DNA from: Chthonobacter albigriseus
GTDB lineage: Bacteria > Pseudomonadota > Alphaproteobacteria > Rhizobiales > Pleomorphomonadaceae
DNA length: 64,000 nt
NCBI RefSeq assembly: GCF_013839445.1
Contig: NZ_JACDIT010000004.1
Coordinates: forward strand, 286,429-350,428
Reading direction: 5' to 3'
Below are positions 1-9,135 of the stretch, one piece after another. Within the stretch, counting starts at the first letter, position 1. Every line of letters begins with the position of its first letter. Made by a program: the position numbers and the translations under genes. The notes beneath the pieces were generated by a model, which was not told where the DNA came from, made no database searches, and saw nothing but the letters and a program-made list of their open reading frames with translations.

Positions 1-935
1 GCGTTCCGGTGCTCTGCAAGGTCGCCCCCTCCGTCGCAAACGTCCACATGGAGGACGTCCACCGCGCCGGCGGCATCATGTCGATCCTCGGCGAGCTCCA
101 GAAGGGCGGCCTCGTCCACGCCGAATGCGGCACCGTCCACAGCGCCACGCTGGGCGACGCCATCGAGCGCTGGGACGTCACCCGCACCCGCTCCGAAAGC
201 GTCAAGGACTTCTTCCGCGCCGCGCCCGGCGGCGTGCCCACCCAGGTCGCCTTCAGCCAGGCAAACCGCTGGGAGGACCTCGACACCGATCGCACGGCCG
301 GCACCATCCGCTCCGTCGAGCACGCCTTCTCCAAGGACGGTGGCCTCGCGGTCCTCTACGGCAATCTCGCCGTGGATGGCTGCATCGTGAAGACGGCCGG
401 CGTCGACGCCTCGATCCTCAAGTTCAACGGCCCGGCCCGCATCTTCGAGAGCCAGGACGACGCCGTGAAGGGTATCCTCGGCGGCAAGGTCGCGGCGGGC
501 GACGTCGTGCTGATCCGCTACGAGGGCCCCAAGGGCGGCCCCGGCATGCAGGAGATGCTCTACCCGACCAGCTACATCAAGTCGAAGGGCCTCGGAAAGG
601 CCTGCGCCCTGGTCACCGACGGCCGCTTCTCCGGCGGCACCTCTGGCCTTTCCATCGGCCACGTCTCGCCCGAGGCGGCCGAGGGCGGCCTGATCGGCCT
701 CGTCGAGGAGAACGACCCGATCGTCATCGACATCCCGAACCGCGTCATCCGCGTCGACGTGCCGGATGAGGTCTTCGCCGCTCGCCGTGCCGCCATGGAC
801 GCCAAGGGCCGCGACGGTTGGAAGCCGGCTGCACCGCGTCCGCGCAAAGTGACGCCGGCGCTCCGCGCCTACGCGGCGATGACGACCTCCGCGGCCCGCG
901 GCGCCATCCGCGACGTCGGCCAGATCGAGAAGTAA
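1..935 (+). CDS. ilvD: Dihydroxy-acid dehydratase, 3' part
   Basis: C-terminal half of IlvD, which dehydrates 2,3-dihydroxy-isovalerate and 2,3-dihydroxy-3-methylvalerate in branched-chain amino acid synthesis using an Fe-S cluster and Mg2+. About 310 codons are visible in frame 3; the true start lies before the window. The best signature is the ILVD/EDD block [19 protein letters not shown] followed by [19 protein letters not shown], which carries the serine proposed as the catalytic base. The N-terminal cluster cysteines are outside the window. The C-terminus ([12 protein letters not shown]) is complete and the stop lies 22 bp before the GST gene. Confidence 0.95.
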   Translation, partial: VPVLCKVAPSVANVHMEDVHRAGGIMSILGELQKGGLVHAECGTVHSATLGDAIERWDVTRTRSESVKDFFRAAPGGVPTQVAFSQANRWEDLDTDRTAGTIRSVEHAFSKDGGLAVLYGNLAVDGCIVKTAGVDASILKFNGPARIFESQDDAVKGILGGKVAAGDVVLIRYEGPKGGPGMQEMLYPTSYIKSKGLGKACALVTDGRFSGGTSGLSIGHVSPEAAEGGLIGLVEENDPIVIDIPNRVIRVDVPDEVFAARRAAMDAKGRDGWKPAAPRPRKVTPALRAYAAMTTSAARGAIRDVGQIEK

Positions 936-957
936 GCCAACCCGCAGGAACCGCGCG

Positions 958-1620
958 ATGACCCTCACCATCTACGGCGTCGCGCGGTCCCGCACCTCGC
1001 GCGTGCTCTGGACCGCCGGCGAGCTCGGCCTTTCCTACGAGCATATCCCCGTCATCCAGGCCCGCCGGCTGGCCGATCCGGATGCTCCGGACGCGCCCGT
1101 CAACACGCGGTCGCCGGCCTTCCTCAAGGTCAATCCCGCCGGCCAGATTCCGACCATCGACGACGACGGGCTGATCCTCACCGAGTCGCTCGCCATCCCG
1201 CTCTACCTCGCCCGCAAGCACGGCGGCCCCTTCGCTCCGAACGGCCTGGCGGAGGAGGCACGGGCGACCAACTGGGCGCTCTTCGCCGCCACCCAGCTCG
1301 AACCGCACACCATCGTCATCGTCTTCCACCGGCTCGATCTGCCGGAGGATCAGCGCAACGAAGCCGCCGTCGCAGCGGCCATGCGCGCGCTGAAACCGCG
1401 CCTGCGCGAGCTCGAGCAGGTTCTGGCCGCTGGCGGCGGCTACCTCCTCGGCGACCGCTTCACCGTCGCCGACCTCCTCGTCGCCGAAGTCCTGCGATAC
1501 GCCCAGCCCGCCCCGGAACTCTTCGAAGCCACCCCCGCCGTCACCGATTGGCTCACACGTTGCCAATCCCGCCCGGCCTACAAGGCCATGCAGGCCCTCC
1601 GCGCCGCCGAGCCGGCGTGA
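958..1620 (+). CDS. Glutathione S-transferase family protein
   Basis: A 220-residue soluble GST. Residues 1-80 form the thioredoxin-like domain: GVARSRTSRVLW near the N-terminus supplies the candidate catalytic Ser/Thr, and LTESLAIPLYLA near residue 78 is the usual glutathione gamma-glutamyl binding motif. The all-alpha domain follows and contains GDRFTVADLLVAEVL, the N-capping box region of GSTs. The substrate cannot be read from sequence. ATG 958 is preceded by AGGAA at a normal spacing. It follows ilvD closely on the same strand and may be co-transcribed. Confidence 0.85.
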   Translation: MTLTIYGVARSRTSRVLWTAGELGLSYEHIPVIQARRLADPDAPDAPVNTRSPAFLKVNPAGQIPTIDDDGLILTESLAIPLYLARKHGGPFAPNGLAEEARATNWALFAATQLEPHTIVIVFHRLDLPEDQRNEAAVAAAMRALKPRLRELEQVLAAGGGYLLGDRFTVADLLVAEVLRYAQPAPELFEATPAVTDWLTRCQSRPAYKAMQALRAAEPA

Positions 1621-1629
1621 CAGGGTCGG

Positions 1630-2208
1630 TCAGTCAGTCAGGTCGAGATCTGCGAGGCGAAAGGCGAGGTCCGGCGCGAGCTCGGGGCTGAGCATGTCCG
1701 AGTCGCCGAACGCCTGGACCTCGCCATAGCCCTCCGGCGACGGGCGACGGTGAACGTGAACGACGCGGGCGATCGGATCGATCACCCAGAGCTCACGGAT
1801 GCCGAAGCGGGCATAGACCCCCGCCTTCTTGCCAAGATCGTAGCCGAGCGACGAGACGCCGATCTCCACGGCAAGCAGCGCCGTGGCGCCGTTCAGTTTC
1901 CGGATGCCGACGGTGCGCGGCATAACCACGAAATCCGGCTCCAGGAAGGTGTCGACCGAAAGGCGGAACGTCGTCTCGGGCACAAAGACAAGGTCGGGCG
2001 GGCAGCGCCGCGCCCAGTACATCATCAACGCCGTCTTGTAGATCTCGTGTTCGTTGCCCTTGGGCGACATCGGGATGAGTTCCCCGTCGATGAGTTCGAC
2101 GCGCTCGTCCTCCCCGATCAGCCCGACCTCGACCATGCGCTCGACGTCCGCCACCGTGAACAGGCGGCGGGGCAGACCATCGGCGGCGATGTGGCTTCGG
2201 AAGTTCAT
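1630..2208 (-). CDS. Uma2-family (DUF820) endonuclease-fold protein
   Basis: A 192-residue protein of the Uma2/DUF820 family, which has a PD-(D/E)XK restriction-endonuclease-like fold and is abundant in cyanobacteria and some alphaproteobacteria. Visible family features are VELIDGELIPMSP near residue 40, LEPDFVVMP near residue 92 (the PD acid), AVEIGVSSLGYDLGKKAGVYA around residue 115 (the E...D..K core) and ELWVIDPIARVVHVHR. The true cellular role of the family is unknown. It is convergent with the GST gene (9 bp apart) and divergent from the M29 peptidase, so it appears to be a stand-alone gene. Confidence 0.85.
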   Translation of the reverse strand: MNFRSHIAADGLPRRLFTVADVERMVEVGLIGEDERVELIDGELIPMSPKGNEHEIYKTALMMYWARRCPPDLVFVPETTFRLSVDTFLEPDFVVMPRTVGIRKLNGATALLAVEIGVSSLGYDLGKKAGVYARFGIRELWVIDPIARVVHVHRRPSPEGYGEVQAFGDSDMLSPELAPDLAFRLADLDLTD

Positions 2209-2428
2209 GGGCAGAGGATATCACGGTCCTGGTCGGGTTAGGAGGTGCTGGGCGATGCCCCGGCGTACCGCCTCGCGATCATCTTCGGCATCCATGGTTC
2301 CCTGTCAAATTCTGCAATACGCAACCGTGAAAAGGGATGCGGTCCGGAGCGACTCCATCCGGCGGAGCCGGTGACAGCCACAGCGGCACAGCCTATATCA
2401 GGGCAAACCGACCCTCGGAGATCCACCC

Positions 2429-3676
2429 ATGAACGTCCCTGCCCGTCTGCCCAACGACACCCGTCTCGACAAGCTGGCCGAGGTGGCCGTCAAGGTGGGT
2501 CTCGGCGGCGTCGCAGGTCAGCAGCTCGTGATGACCGCACCACTGGAGGCCGCGCCGCTCGTTCGCCGCATCACCGAGCACGCCTACAAGGCCGGCGCGA
2601 CGCTCGTCACCACCCTCTACGCCGACGACGAGGCCACCCTCGCCCGCTATGCCTACGGCCCCGACGCGTCCTTCGACACGGCCCCGGCCTGGCTCTATGC
2701 GGGCATGGCCGAGGCCTACAAGGCCGGTGCCGCCCGCCTCGCCATCTCCGGCGCCGACCCCAGCCTCCTTGCCGGCCAGGATCCGGACAAGGTCGGCCGC
2801 GCCAACCGCGCCAACTCCGCCGCCTATATGCCGGCTATGCAGCCGATCGTGAACTTCGAGATCAACTGGACCATCGTCTCCTACGCCACGCCGGCCTGGG
2901 CCAAGGCGATGTTCCCGGGCGAAACCGAGGAGAAGGCCGTCGAGAAACTGTGGGACGCCATCTTCGCCGCCTCCCGCATCGACGCCGCCGACCCGGTGGC
3001 CGCCTGGCAGCAGCACAACGCGAATCTCCACGCCCGCAAGGACTGGCTGAACGCCAAGCGCTTCTCCGCCGTCCGCTTCGCCGGCCCCGGTACGGACCTC
3101 ACCGTTGGACTTGCCGACGATCACGAGTGGTGCGGCGGCTCCACCAGCACCCGCAACGCCATGACCTGCAACGCCAACATCCCGACGGAGGAGGTCTTCA
3201 CCACCCCGCACAAGGATCGCGTCGAGGGCCATGTCCGCTCCACGAAGCCGCTCTCCTACATGGGCACCCTGATCGAGGACATCGCCGTCCGCTTCGAGGG
3301 CGGCCGCATCGTCGAGGCCACCGCCTCGCGCGGAGAGGACGTCCTGCGCAAGGTGCTGGAGACCGACGAGGGTGCCGCCCGCCTGGGCGAGGTCGCGCTG
3401 GTGCCGCACTCCTCCCCGATCTCCGCCAGCGGCCTCCTCTTCTACAACACCCTCTACGACGAGAACGCCTCCAGCCACATCGCCCTCGGCCAGGCCTACT
3501 CCAAGTGCTTCGTCGGCGGCGGCGTAGGCCTTTCGCCGGAGGACCTCGCGGCCCGCGGTGCCAACAAGAGCCTGATCCACATTGACTGGATGATCGGTTC
3601 CGACGCCATCGACGCCGACGGCGTCAACGCCGACGGCACAAGCGAGCCCATCATGCGCAAGGGCGAGTGGGTCTGA
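2429..3676 (+). CDS. Aminopeptidase, M29 family
   Basis: A 415-residue cytosolic metallo-aminopeptidase of family M29 (AmpS/PepS/aminopeptidase T). The C-terminal catalytic half shows the family pattern: GEVALVPHSSPIS, then LLFYNTLYDENASSHIALGQAY with the Glu and His ligands, then LIHIDWMIGS with the His-x-Asp pair that binds the second metal. The length matches the family. ATG 2429 follows a CGGAG element. It lies 49 bp before the CoA-binding protein gene on the same strand and probably shares a transcript with it. The physiological substrate is unknown. Confidence 0.9.
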   Translation: MNVPARLPNDTRLDKLAEVAVKVGLGGVAGQQLVMTAPLEAAPLVRRITEHAYKAGATLVTTLYADDEATLARYAYGPDASFDTAPAWLYAGMAEAYKAGAARLAISGADPSLLAGQDPDKVGRANRANSAAYMPAMQPIVNFEINWTIVSYATPAWAKAMFPGETEEKAVEKLWDAIFAASRIDAADPVAAWQQHNANLHARKDWLNAKRFSAVRFAGPGTDLTVGLADDHEWCGGSTSTRNAMTCNANIPTEEVFTTPHKDRVEGHVRSTKPLSYMGTLIEDIAVRFEGGRIVEATASRGEDVLRKVLETDEGAARLGEVALVPHSSPISASGLLFYNTLYDENASSHIALGQAYSKCFVGGGVGLSPEDLAARGANKSLIHIDWMIGSDAIDADGVNADGTSEPIMRKGEWV

Positions 3677-3725
3677 CCGACCCGAGCCGCGGCGCATCCG
3701 AACCCTGAGACCGAGGACCTGATCC

Positions 3726-4154
3726 ATGAAGATCGATGGCAAGACGGACGCCGATATCCGCGACATCCTATCGTCCACGAAGACGATAGCGCTCGTCGGA
3801 GCCAGCCAGAACCCGGACCGCGCCTCCCACGGCGTCCTCGGCTTCCTGCTGCGTCGGGGCTACCGCGTCTTCCCGATCAACCCCGGTCTTGCCGGCAAGA
3901 CGATCCACGGCGCCACCGTCTACGCCTCCCTCGCCGACCTTCCCGAGCCGGTCGACATGGTCGATGTATTCCGCAACTCCGAAGCAGCCGGCGCCGTCAT
4001 CGACGAGGCCCTCGCGCTCGATCCGAAACCGAAGACGGTCTGGCTCCAGCTCGGCGTGATCAACGCGGAGGGCGCCCGGCGCGGTGAGGCGGCCGGCGTT
4101 TCGGTCGTCATGGACCGCTGCCCGGCCATCGAGATCCCCCGCCTCGGCCTTTGA
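3726..4154 (+). CDS. CoA-binding domain protein (YccU type)
   Basis: A 142-residue single-domain protein with the Rossmann-like CoA-binding fold found at the N-terminus of acetate-CoA ligases and in stand-alone YccU proteins. [19 protein letters not shown] near residue 20 is the nucleotide-binding loop; [18 protein letters not shown] and [10 protein letters not shown] follow the conserved beta strands. C-terminal [14 protein letters not shown] is typical. Its function is not established. ATG 3726 has GAGGA upstream. It precedes metY, an arrangement I have seen in related alphaproteobacteria. Confidence 0.88.
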   Translation: MKIDGKTDADIRDILSSTKTIALVGASQNPDRASHGVLGFLLRRGYRVFPINPGLAGKTIHGATVYASLADLPEPVDMVDVFRNSEAAGAVIDEALALDPKPKTVWLQLGVINAEGARRGEAAGVSVVMDRCPAIEIPRLGL

Positions 4155-4188
4155 CCCGAACACCGGCGGACGAGAACGCAGGAGGCAG

Positions 4189-4213
4189 GACGGCGTTGAT
4201 CAGGGACGCCGTT
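4189..4213 (+). repeat. Hairpin in the leader before metY
   Basis: An inverted repeat, ACGGCGT at 4190-4196 and ACGCCGT at 4206-4212, with a 9-nt loop. It is not followed by a T-run, so it is not an obvious terminator for the CoA-binding gene. Sulfur amino acid genes of alphaproteobacteria often carry SAM riboswitches, but I could not fit this 184-nt leader to the SAM-II consensus. Confidence 0.4.
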
Positions 4214-4338
4214 CTGGAAAACTATTCCCCGTCAGGGCACTGCCGGAGCATCATCTCGATTGCGCCCACATCGTCTTCCCGCTTGAATGCCGCCCGACAT
4301 CCGGCCGAACCGGACGCTGCCACCAACGGGAGGACATC

Positions 4339-5622
4339 ATGACCGATCACGTACCCGGCTTTTCCACGCTCGCGATTCACGCCGGCGCCAAGCCCGATCC
4401 GACCACCGGCGCGCGGGTGACGCCGATCTACCAGACCACGTCCTACGTCTTCGAGGACGTTGACCACGCGGCCTCCCTGTTCGGCCTGCAGGCCTTCGGC
4501 AACATCTACACCCGCATCAACAACCCGACCCAGAGCGTCCTGGAGGAACGGGTCGCGGCCCTGGAGGGCGGCACCGCGGCGCTCGCCGTTGCCTCCGGCC
4601 ATGCCGCTCAGTTGCTCGTCTTCCACACGCTTCTGAAGCCGGGCGACGAGTTCATCGCCTCCACCAAGCTCTATGGCGGCTCGATCAATCAGTTCAACAA
4701 CTCGTTCAAGAACTTCGGCTGGAACGTCGTGTGGGCCGACCCGTCCGACATCGGTGCTTTCGAGCGTGCCGTGACGCCCCGCACCAAGGCGATCTTCATT
4801 GAATCGATCGCCAACCCGGGCGGCCTCGTCACCGACATCGCCGGTATCGCCCAGGTCGCTCGCCGCGCCGGGGTACCGCTGATCGTCGACAACACCCTCG
4901 CCTCGCCCTACCTCTGCCGGCCGATCGAGCATGGCGCCGACATCGTCGTCCACTCCGCCACCAAGTTCCTCGGCGGCCACGGCAATTCGGTGGGCGGCGT
5001 CATCGTCGACGGCGGCACCTTCGACTGGTCCCGCGAGGGGCGCTACCCCATGCTCTCCGCGCCGCGGCCGGAGTACAACGGCGTGGTCCTCGCCGACACC
5101 TTCGGCAACTTCGCCTTTGCCATCGCCTGCCGGGTCCTCGGCCTGCGCGACCTCGGTCCCGCGATCTCGCCCTTCAACGCCTTCCTGATCCTCACCGGTA
5201 TCGAGACCCTGCCGCTGCGCATGCAGCGCCATTCCGAAAACGCCCTCGCGGTGGCCCGCTACCTTGCCGGCCACGACAAGGTGTCGTGGGTCTCCTACGC
5301 CGGCCTGGAGACAGACGCGAACCACCAGCTCCAGCAGCGCTATGCCCCGAAGGGCGCCGGCGCCGTGTTCACCTTCGGCCTGAAGGGCGGCTACGACGCC
5401 GGCATCGGCCTGGTCAAGCACGTGGAGCTCTTCTCCCACCTCGCCAACGTCGGCGACACCCGCTCGCTGATCATCCACCCGGCCTCCACCACCCACCGCC
5501 AGCTGACCGACGACCAGAAGACGACGGCCGGCGCCGGACCCGACGTGGTGCGCCTGTCCGTCGGCATCGAGGATGTCGCCGACATCATCGCCGACCTGGA
5601 GCAGGCGTTGGCGAAGATCTGA
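4339..5622 (+). CDS. metY: O-acetylhomoserine aminocarboxypropyltransferase (sulfhydrylase)
   Basis: A 427-residue PLP enzyme of the Cys/Met metabolism family that condenses O-acetylhomoserine with sulfide to give homocysteine in the cytosol. Family marks are HAGAKPDPTTGARVTPIYQT at the N-terminus, ASGHAAQLLVFHTLLKPGDE, the VDNTLASPYLCRPIEHGAD strand, and VVHSATKFLGGHGNSVGG with the Schiff-base lysine near residue 210. The C-terminal SLIIHPASTTHRQL is diagnostic for the OAH sulfhydrylase branch. I chose ATG 4339 because GGGAGGA lies just upstream; the frame is open further 5' but that stretch overlaps the previous gene and looks non-coding. Confidence 0.93.
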   Translation: MTDHVPGFSTLAIHAGAKPDPTTGARVTPIYQTTSYVFEDVDHAASLFGLQAFGNIYTRINNPTQSVLEERVAALEGGTAALAVASGHAAQLLVFHTLLKPGDEFIASTKLYGGSINQFNNSFKNFGWNVVWADPSDIGAFERAVTPRTKAIFIESIANPGGLVTDIAGIAQVARRAGVPLIVDNTLASPYLCRPIEHGADIVVHSATKFLGGHGNSVGGVIVDGGTFDWSREGRYPMLSAPRPEYNGVVLADTFGNFAFAIACRVLGLRDLGPAISPFNAFLILTGIETLPLRMQRHSENALAVARYLAGHDKVSWVSYAGLETDANHQLQQRYAPKGAGAVFTFGLKGGYDAGIGLVKHVELFSHLANVGDTRSLIIHPASTTHRQLTDDQKTTAGAGPDVVRLSVGIEDVADIIADLEQALAKI

Positions 5623-5633
5623 CCGCCAACGCC

Positions 5634-5661
5634 GATGCGGGACGCTCCGGCGTCCCGCATC
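5634..5661 (+). terminator. Hairpin after metY, possible terminator
   Basis: A perfect 11-bp stem (GATGCGGGACG at 5634-5644, CGTCCCGCATC at 5651-5661) with a 6-nt loop, starting 12 nt after the metY stop. No T-run follows, so it could be a terminator aided by other factors or an mRNA-stabilising stem. Confidence 0.5.
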
Positions 5662-5787
5662 GCCCCTGCAACAGGTCCGGACGAAAAAACGCTCACCGGG
5701 CGCTGCAGGGATGGAACTTTCGATCTTAGACTTTCGTTTAAATCCGTTGTGATACTATCATCAGTAGAACAACGGAGACGGACGGAA

Positions 5788-6246
5788 ATGGCGCCTGGCG
5801 ATGTGTTCTTCGGTTTCGAGGGCCGGATATCCCGTCGGCTCTTCCTGGCCTGTGCCGGCCTTGTGGTCGCCACCGCTGCTGCCATCCGGGGCGCTCTGTC
5901 CGAAGTGGCACCGTCGGTTCTATCCCCCGGTGCGGTGATCATGGCTACAGTGATCGGGTCGATCCTGATCTTCGGCGGCACGCTCACCAGCATGTCCGCT
6001 CTCATCGTGAAGCGTCTCCACGACCTCCAGCGTCCTGGCGAAGGGGCTGTATTCACCTTCGTTCTTCCCAGCCTGGTCGCCACGCTCGTCCACACCCTTC
6101 AGGGCTTCGGCCTCGACGCCGTCCCCCTGTTCACGCTGAAGGTCGCCAGTCTCCTCGTCCTCGCCTGGAGCCTGTCCGACCTGCTCTTCGCGGAGGGCAC
6201 CGAGGGTCCCAACGCCTTCGGCCCGGACCCCGTACTGCGAACCTGA
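5788..6246 (+). CDS. DUF805 family membrane protein
   Basis: A 152-residue inner-membrane protein with about four hydrophobic segments. DUF805 signatures are clear: FEGRISRRLFLAC at the N-terminus, ALIVKRLHDLQRPGEG in the middle (the normally invariant R-x-HD element) and EGTEGPNAFGPDP at the C-terminus. The biochemical function of DUF805 is unknown. ATG 5788 was chosen because the DUF805 start motif follows directly; the upstream 5735-5787 stretch is AT-richer and looks like a promoter. It is convergent with ctaA, 6 bp apart. Confidence 0.88.
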   Translation: MAPGDVFFGFEGRISRRLFLACAGLVVATAAAIRGALSEVAPSVLSPGAVIMATVIGSILIFGGTLTSMSALIVKRLHDLQRPGEGAVFTFVLPSLVATLVHTLQGFGLDAVPLFTLKVASLLVLAWSLSDLLFAEGTEGPNAFGPDPVLRT

Positions 6247-6252
6247 AGAGCC

Positions 6253-7359
6253 TCAGGCCGGCGCGCCGACCGCGCTCCCGCCTCCCGCTGCGATCCACCC
6301 GCGCCGCCCGTCGGCGATCCGCCGCGCGTGGATCACCGCCGCGATCAGCAGCACTGCCGCCATTCCCTGGTGCAGCAGCGCCAGGCTGATCGGCACCACA
6401 TGGATCAGCGTCAGAATCCCGATCGCCGCCTGCAGCACCGTCAGACCGAACACGACGGCGGCCCGGCGCACGGTTGCCGGATCCAGCGCTCCGCGATAAC
6501 AAGCCAACAGCTGCACCAGGGCCAGGGCGAACAGCGCGTATGCGCCCACCCGGTGCACGAACTGCACCGTCAGGTGGTTCTCGAAAAAGTTGATCCACCA
6601 GGGGCTCTGGAACAACAGTCCGGACGGCACAATCTCCCCGTCCATTAGCGGCCACGTGTTGTAGACGAAGCCCGCGTTGAGCCCGGCGACCAGCCCGCCG
6701 AGGAAGATCTGCACCAGCACCAGCGCCACCGTCGCCTTCGCCAGCCCCGTGATCGTTCCGCTCTCCGCCAGCGTCGGCTTGCGCCAGCGGAACCCCTCGG
6801 CGATCCACACCGTGGCCGCCAGGATGATGCAGGCGAAGGTGAGGTGCACCGCCAGCCTGTATTGGCTGACGTCGGTCCGCTCGGTCAGGCCGCTCGCCAC
6901 CATCCACCATCCGATCGCCCCCTGGATGCCGCCGAGCACGAAGAGGAGGCCGATCCGACCTGCCATCTCCCGCCGGATCACGCCACGCGCCAGAAACCAG
7001 ACGAACGGCACCAGGAACACGAAGCCGATCAGCCGCCCGAGCAGCCGGTGGCCATACTCCCAGAAGTAGATCGTCTTGAACTCCGAAAGACTCATCCCCT
7101 TGTTGATCTGCTGGTACTCCGGGATTTGCCGGTACTTCTCGAACTCCACCAGCCAGTCCGCTTCGCTGAGCGGCGGGATCGTCCCCATCACCGGCTTCCA
7201 CTCCGTGATCGACAGCCCGGATTCCGTCAGGCGCGTCGCGCCGCCCACGATCACCATGGCGACCACGAACAGCGCGATCGTCCAGAGCCAGATGCGAACC
7301 GATCGATCGGCCCGCGCGAGGCGGCTGGCGGGGTAGACGGATGCACGGACGGCGGTCAT
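6253..7359 (-). CDS. ctaA: Heme A synthase (COX15/CtaA)
   Basis: A 368-residue polytopic inner-membrane enzyme that oxidises the C8 methyl of heme O to make heme A for aa3-type cytochrome oxidase. Proteobacterial type-2 features are GGATRLTESGLSITEWKPV in the first loop, YFWEYGHRLLGRLIG with a heme-ligand His, HLTFACIILA, and the C-terminal pairs FVHRVGAYALF and LLHQGMAAVLL with the remaining His ligands. I chose ATG 7359 (GAGGG upstream) rather than the longer frame starting at 7419. In related species it neighbours DUF2842, as here. Confidence 0.92.
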   Translation of the reverse strand: MTAVRASVYPASRLARADRSVRIWLWTIALFVVAMVIVGGATRLTESGLSITEWKPVMGTIPPLSEADWLVEFEKYRQIPEYQQINKGMSLSEFKTIYFWEYGHRLLGRLIGFVFLVPFVWFLARGVIRREMAGRIGLLFVLGGIQGAIGWWMVASGLTERTDVSQYRLAVHLTFACIILAATVWIAEGFRWRKPTLAESGTITGLAKATVALVLVQIFLGGLVAGLNAGFVYNTWPLMDGEIVPSGLLFQSPWWINFFENHLTVQFVHRVGAYALFALALVQLLACYRGALDPATVRRAAVVFGLTVLQAAIGILTLIHVVPISLALLHQGMAAVLLIAAVIHARRIADGRRGWIAAGGGSAVGAPA

Positions 7360-7536
7360 GGAAGGGACCCTCGGACCTCTGGATGCAGTGCTTGCCTTGC
7401 GGCGGCGCGTTCCTACCATAAGTGTCGCGGCCGTCGCGGCGGAAAAGCGGCGCGGCGACCCGTCGCGCCCTTTGACCCGCTGCCGCGCCGTGCTATCCGC
7501 CTCGATCTCGTCCCGTCAACCACAAGGAATGCCGCC

Positions 7537-7758
7537 GTGCCGGCCAGCCTCCGCAAGCTCATCGGCGCCATCCTGCTGGTCATCCTGGTGATGGCCTATC
7601 CGCTGCTGGCCATCACGGCGGCCGCCGCGATCCTGCCAGGGTCCTCCGGCCTGGGCCAACTCGTCTTCTATTTGGTCGCCGGTCTGGTCTGGGTGCCTCC
7701 GGCCGGTCTGATCATCTGGTGGATGTCCGACCGAACCGCGCGTACCGTCGCTCGTTAA
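7537..7758 (+). CDS. DUF2842 small membrane protein
   Basis: A 73-residue protein with two predicted membrane helices (about residues 9-33 and 43-64) and the sequence RKLIGAILLVILVMAYPLLA at the N-terminus, matching the DUF2842 family of Rhizobiales as I remember it. It starts at GTG 7537, with AAGGA eight bases upstream; the nearby ATG 7529 is out of frame. It is divergent from ctaA, its usual neighbour, suggesting a link to cytochrome oxidase biogenesis, though none is proven. Confidence 0.75.
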   Translation: MPASLRKLIGAILLVILVMAYPLLAITAAAAILPGSSGLGQLVFYLVAGLVWVPPAGLIIWWMSDRTARTVAR

Positions 7759-7830
7759 CCTTGTGTGGCAACCTATTCTTGATCGAGCCTGATTATCCTC
7801 CAGGGCTTGTGGGGCTCAGGGGTAGGTTTG

Positions 7831-9054
7831 ATGAAGGGTGCGGACATCGCCTGGACGGGCGTCCAGCGCAGCGAGGCGGAGGCATCCGCCGTCGTGCCGC
7901 GGGTCGTCCGCTCCTTCGAAAGCCTGGAGGCTCCCTGGCGCGAGATCGAGCAGCAGGGCCACGGCGGGCCATTCCAGCGCTACGACTTCTACGCTGCCTG
8001 GATGAATCACGTCGGGCGTCGCAAAGGCGCTGAGCCGGCCATCGTGGTTGGGGAACGCAACGGACGCATCGTCTACATCCTGCCGCTGGTCGTCGTGCGT
8101 TCGGGCCTGTTCCGGATCGCGCGCTTCGCCGGCGACACCCACGCCAACTACAACACCGGCCTCATCCGCCCCTGCACGGTGGGTTCACTTACGGCGGACG
8201 ACGCTGCAGCCGCCTTCGCGGCCGTCGGCGCGGCTATACCCGGATTGGATCTTCTCCACCTTGCCGGCCAACCCGCCACGATCGACGGCCGCAAGAACCC
8301 GTTCGTGACCGCAGCCTCCGCCCGTTGGGCCTACACGGCCTACGACATCGATCTGTCCGAGGGCTTCGAGGCATTGCTCGGCAGGCACCGCGGCAGCAAG
8401 AAGCGCAAGCGGGAACGTCAGCAGGCCCGTGCATTCCAGGCCGCCGGCGACTTCCGCTTCTACCGGGCCGGATCGGCCGAAGAGGCTCATCGTATTCTCG
8501 ACTGCTTCGCCGAGCAGAAGGCCGTCCGGTTCGCCGAACAGGGCATCCCCAACATCTTCACCGAGCCGGGCACGATGGATTTCTTCCACGACGTGCTCGA
8601 TCGCTCCTTCGCCGGTGGTCCGGCCACGCTGGAGGCCTTCGCCCTTGATGTCGCCGGCAAAACCCGCGCCACCTTCATCGTCGCGCCGTTCGGCTCGGAC
8701 CTCTTCGGCCTGATGAACTCGATCGCGGTCGATGAACTGACCTCGATGAGCCCCGGCGACTACGTCAACTTCAACCTGCTGCGCGATGCCTGCGACCGCG
8801 GATTCCGCCGATTCGACTTCGGGATCGGCGACGCGCGCTACAAGCGGTCTTGGGTGGACGCCGAAGTCCTGCTCATGGAAACCCTTATTCCGGTCTCCCT
8901 GTGGGGTCGCCTGCCCCAACTGGCCGTGCGCGCCCGCAGCGTCGCACGCAACGCCATCGTCGCCCGTCCGGCGCTCTATAGGGCCGCGCAGCGGCTTCGC
9001 CGGATGGTCCGGCGGACCAATGCCGAACCGGCACGATCCGACGACGGCGAATAA
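7831..9054 (+). CDS. GNAT acyltransferase, CelD/BcsL type
   Basis: A 407-residue protein with the GNAT-superfamily acetyltransferase_6 domain found in CelD/BcsL and FemAB-like proteins that modify or support polysaccharide synthesis. Typical stretches are PFQRYDFYAAWMNHVG near residue 50, the basic run HRGSKKRKRERQQARAF near residue 188, and YVNFNLLRDACDRGFRRFDFG followed by GDARYKRSWVDAEV near residue 330, which form the acyl-CoA-binding half. ATG 7831 (AGGGGTAGG upstream) is preferred over TTG 7807. Location beside the polysaccharide locus suggests it acylates a sugar or lipid intermediate; the acceptor is unknown. Confidence 0.82.
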   Translation: MKGADIAWTGVQRSEAEASAVVPRVVRSFESLEAPWREIEQQGHGGPFQRYDFYAAWMNHVGRRKGAEPAIVVGERNGRIVYILPLVVVRSGLFRIARFAGDTHANYNTGLIRPCTVGSLTADDAAAAFAAVGAAIPGLDLLHLAGQPATIDGRKNPFVTAASARWAYTAYDIDLSEGFEALLGRHRGSKKRKRERQQARAFQAAGDFRFYRAGSAEEAHRILDCFAEQKAVRFAEQGIPNIFTEPGTMDFFHDVLDRSFAGGPATLEAFALDVAGKTRATFIVAPFGSDLFGLMNSIAVDELTSMSPGDYVNFNLLRDACDRGFRRFDFGIGDARYKRSWVDAEVLLMETLIPVSLWGRLPQLAVRARSVARNAIVARPALYRAAQRLRRMVRRTNAEPARSDDGE

Positions 9055-9057
9055 ATG

Positions 9058-9090
9058 ACGCCCGCCTTCCGTTGCCGGAAAGCGGGCGCC
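9058..9090. terminator. Convergent-gene hairpin terminator
   Basis: A long hairpin (CGCCCGCCTTCCG / CGGAAAGCGGGCG, 4-nt loop, one mismatch) sits between the plus-strand acyltransferase and the minus-strand Wzz-like gene. TTTAAAAA follows 6 nt later, so it can serve either strand. Confidence 0.6.
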
Positions 9091-9135
9091 TACGCTTTAA
9101 AAACAGTGCTGCGTTGGCGGTCGTTTCCGAAGCCC

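Noticed and set aside
4155..4338. SAM-II riboswitch before metY
   Set aside because: The hairpin present does not fit the SAM-II pseudoknot consensus; it is left as an open question rather than a feature.
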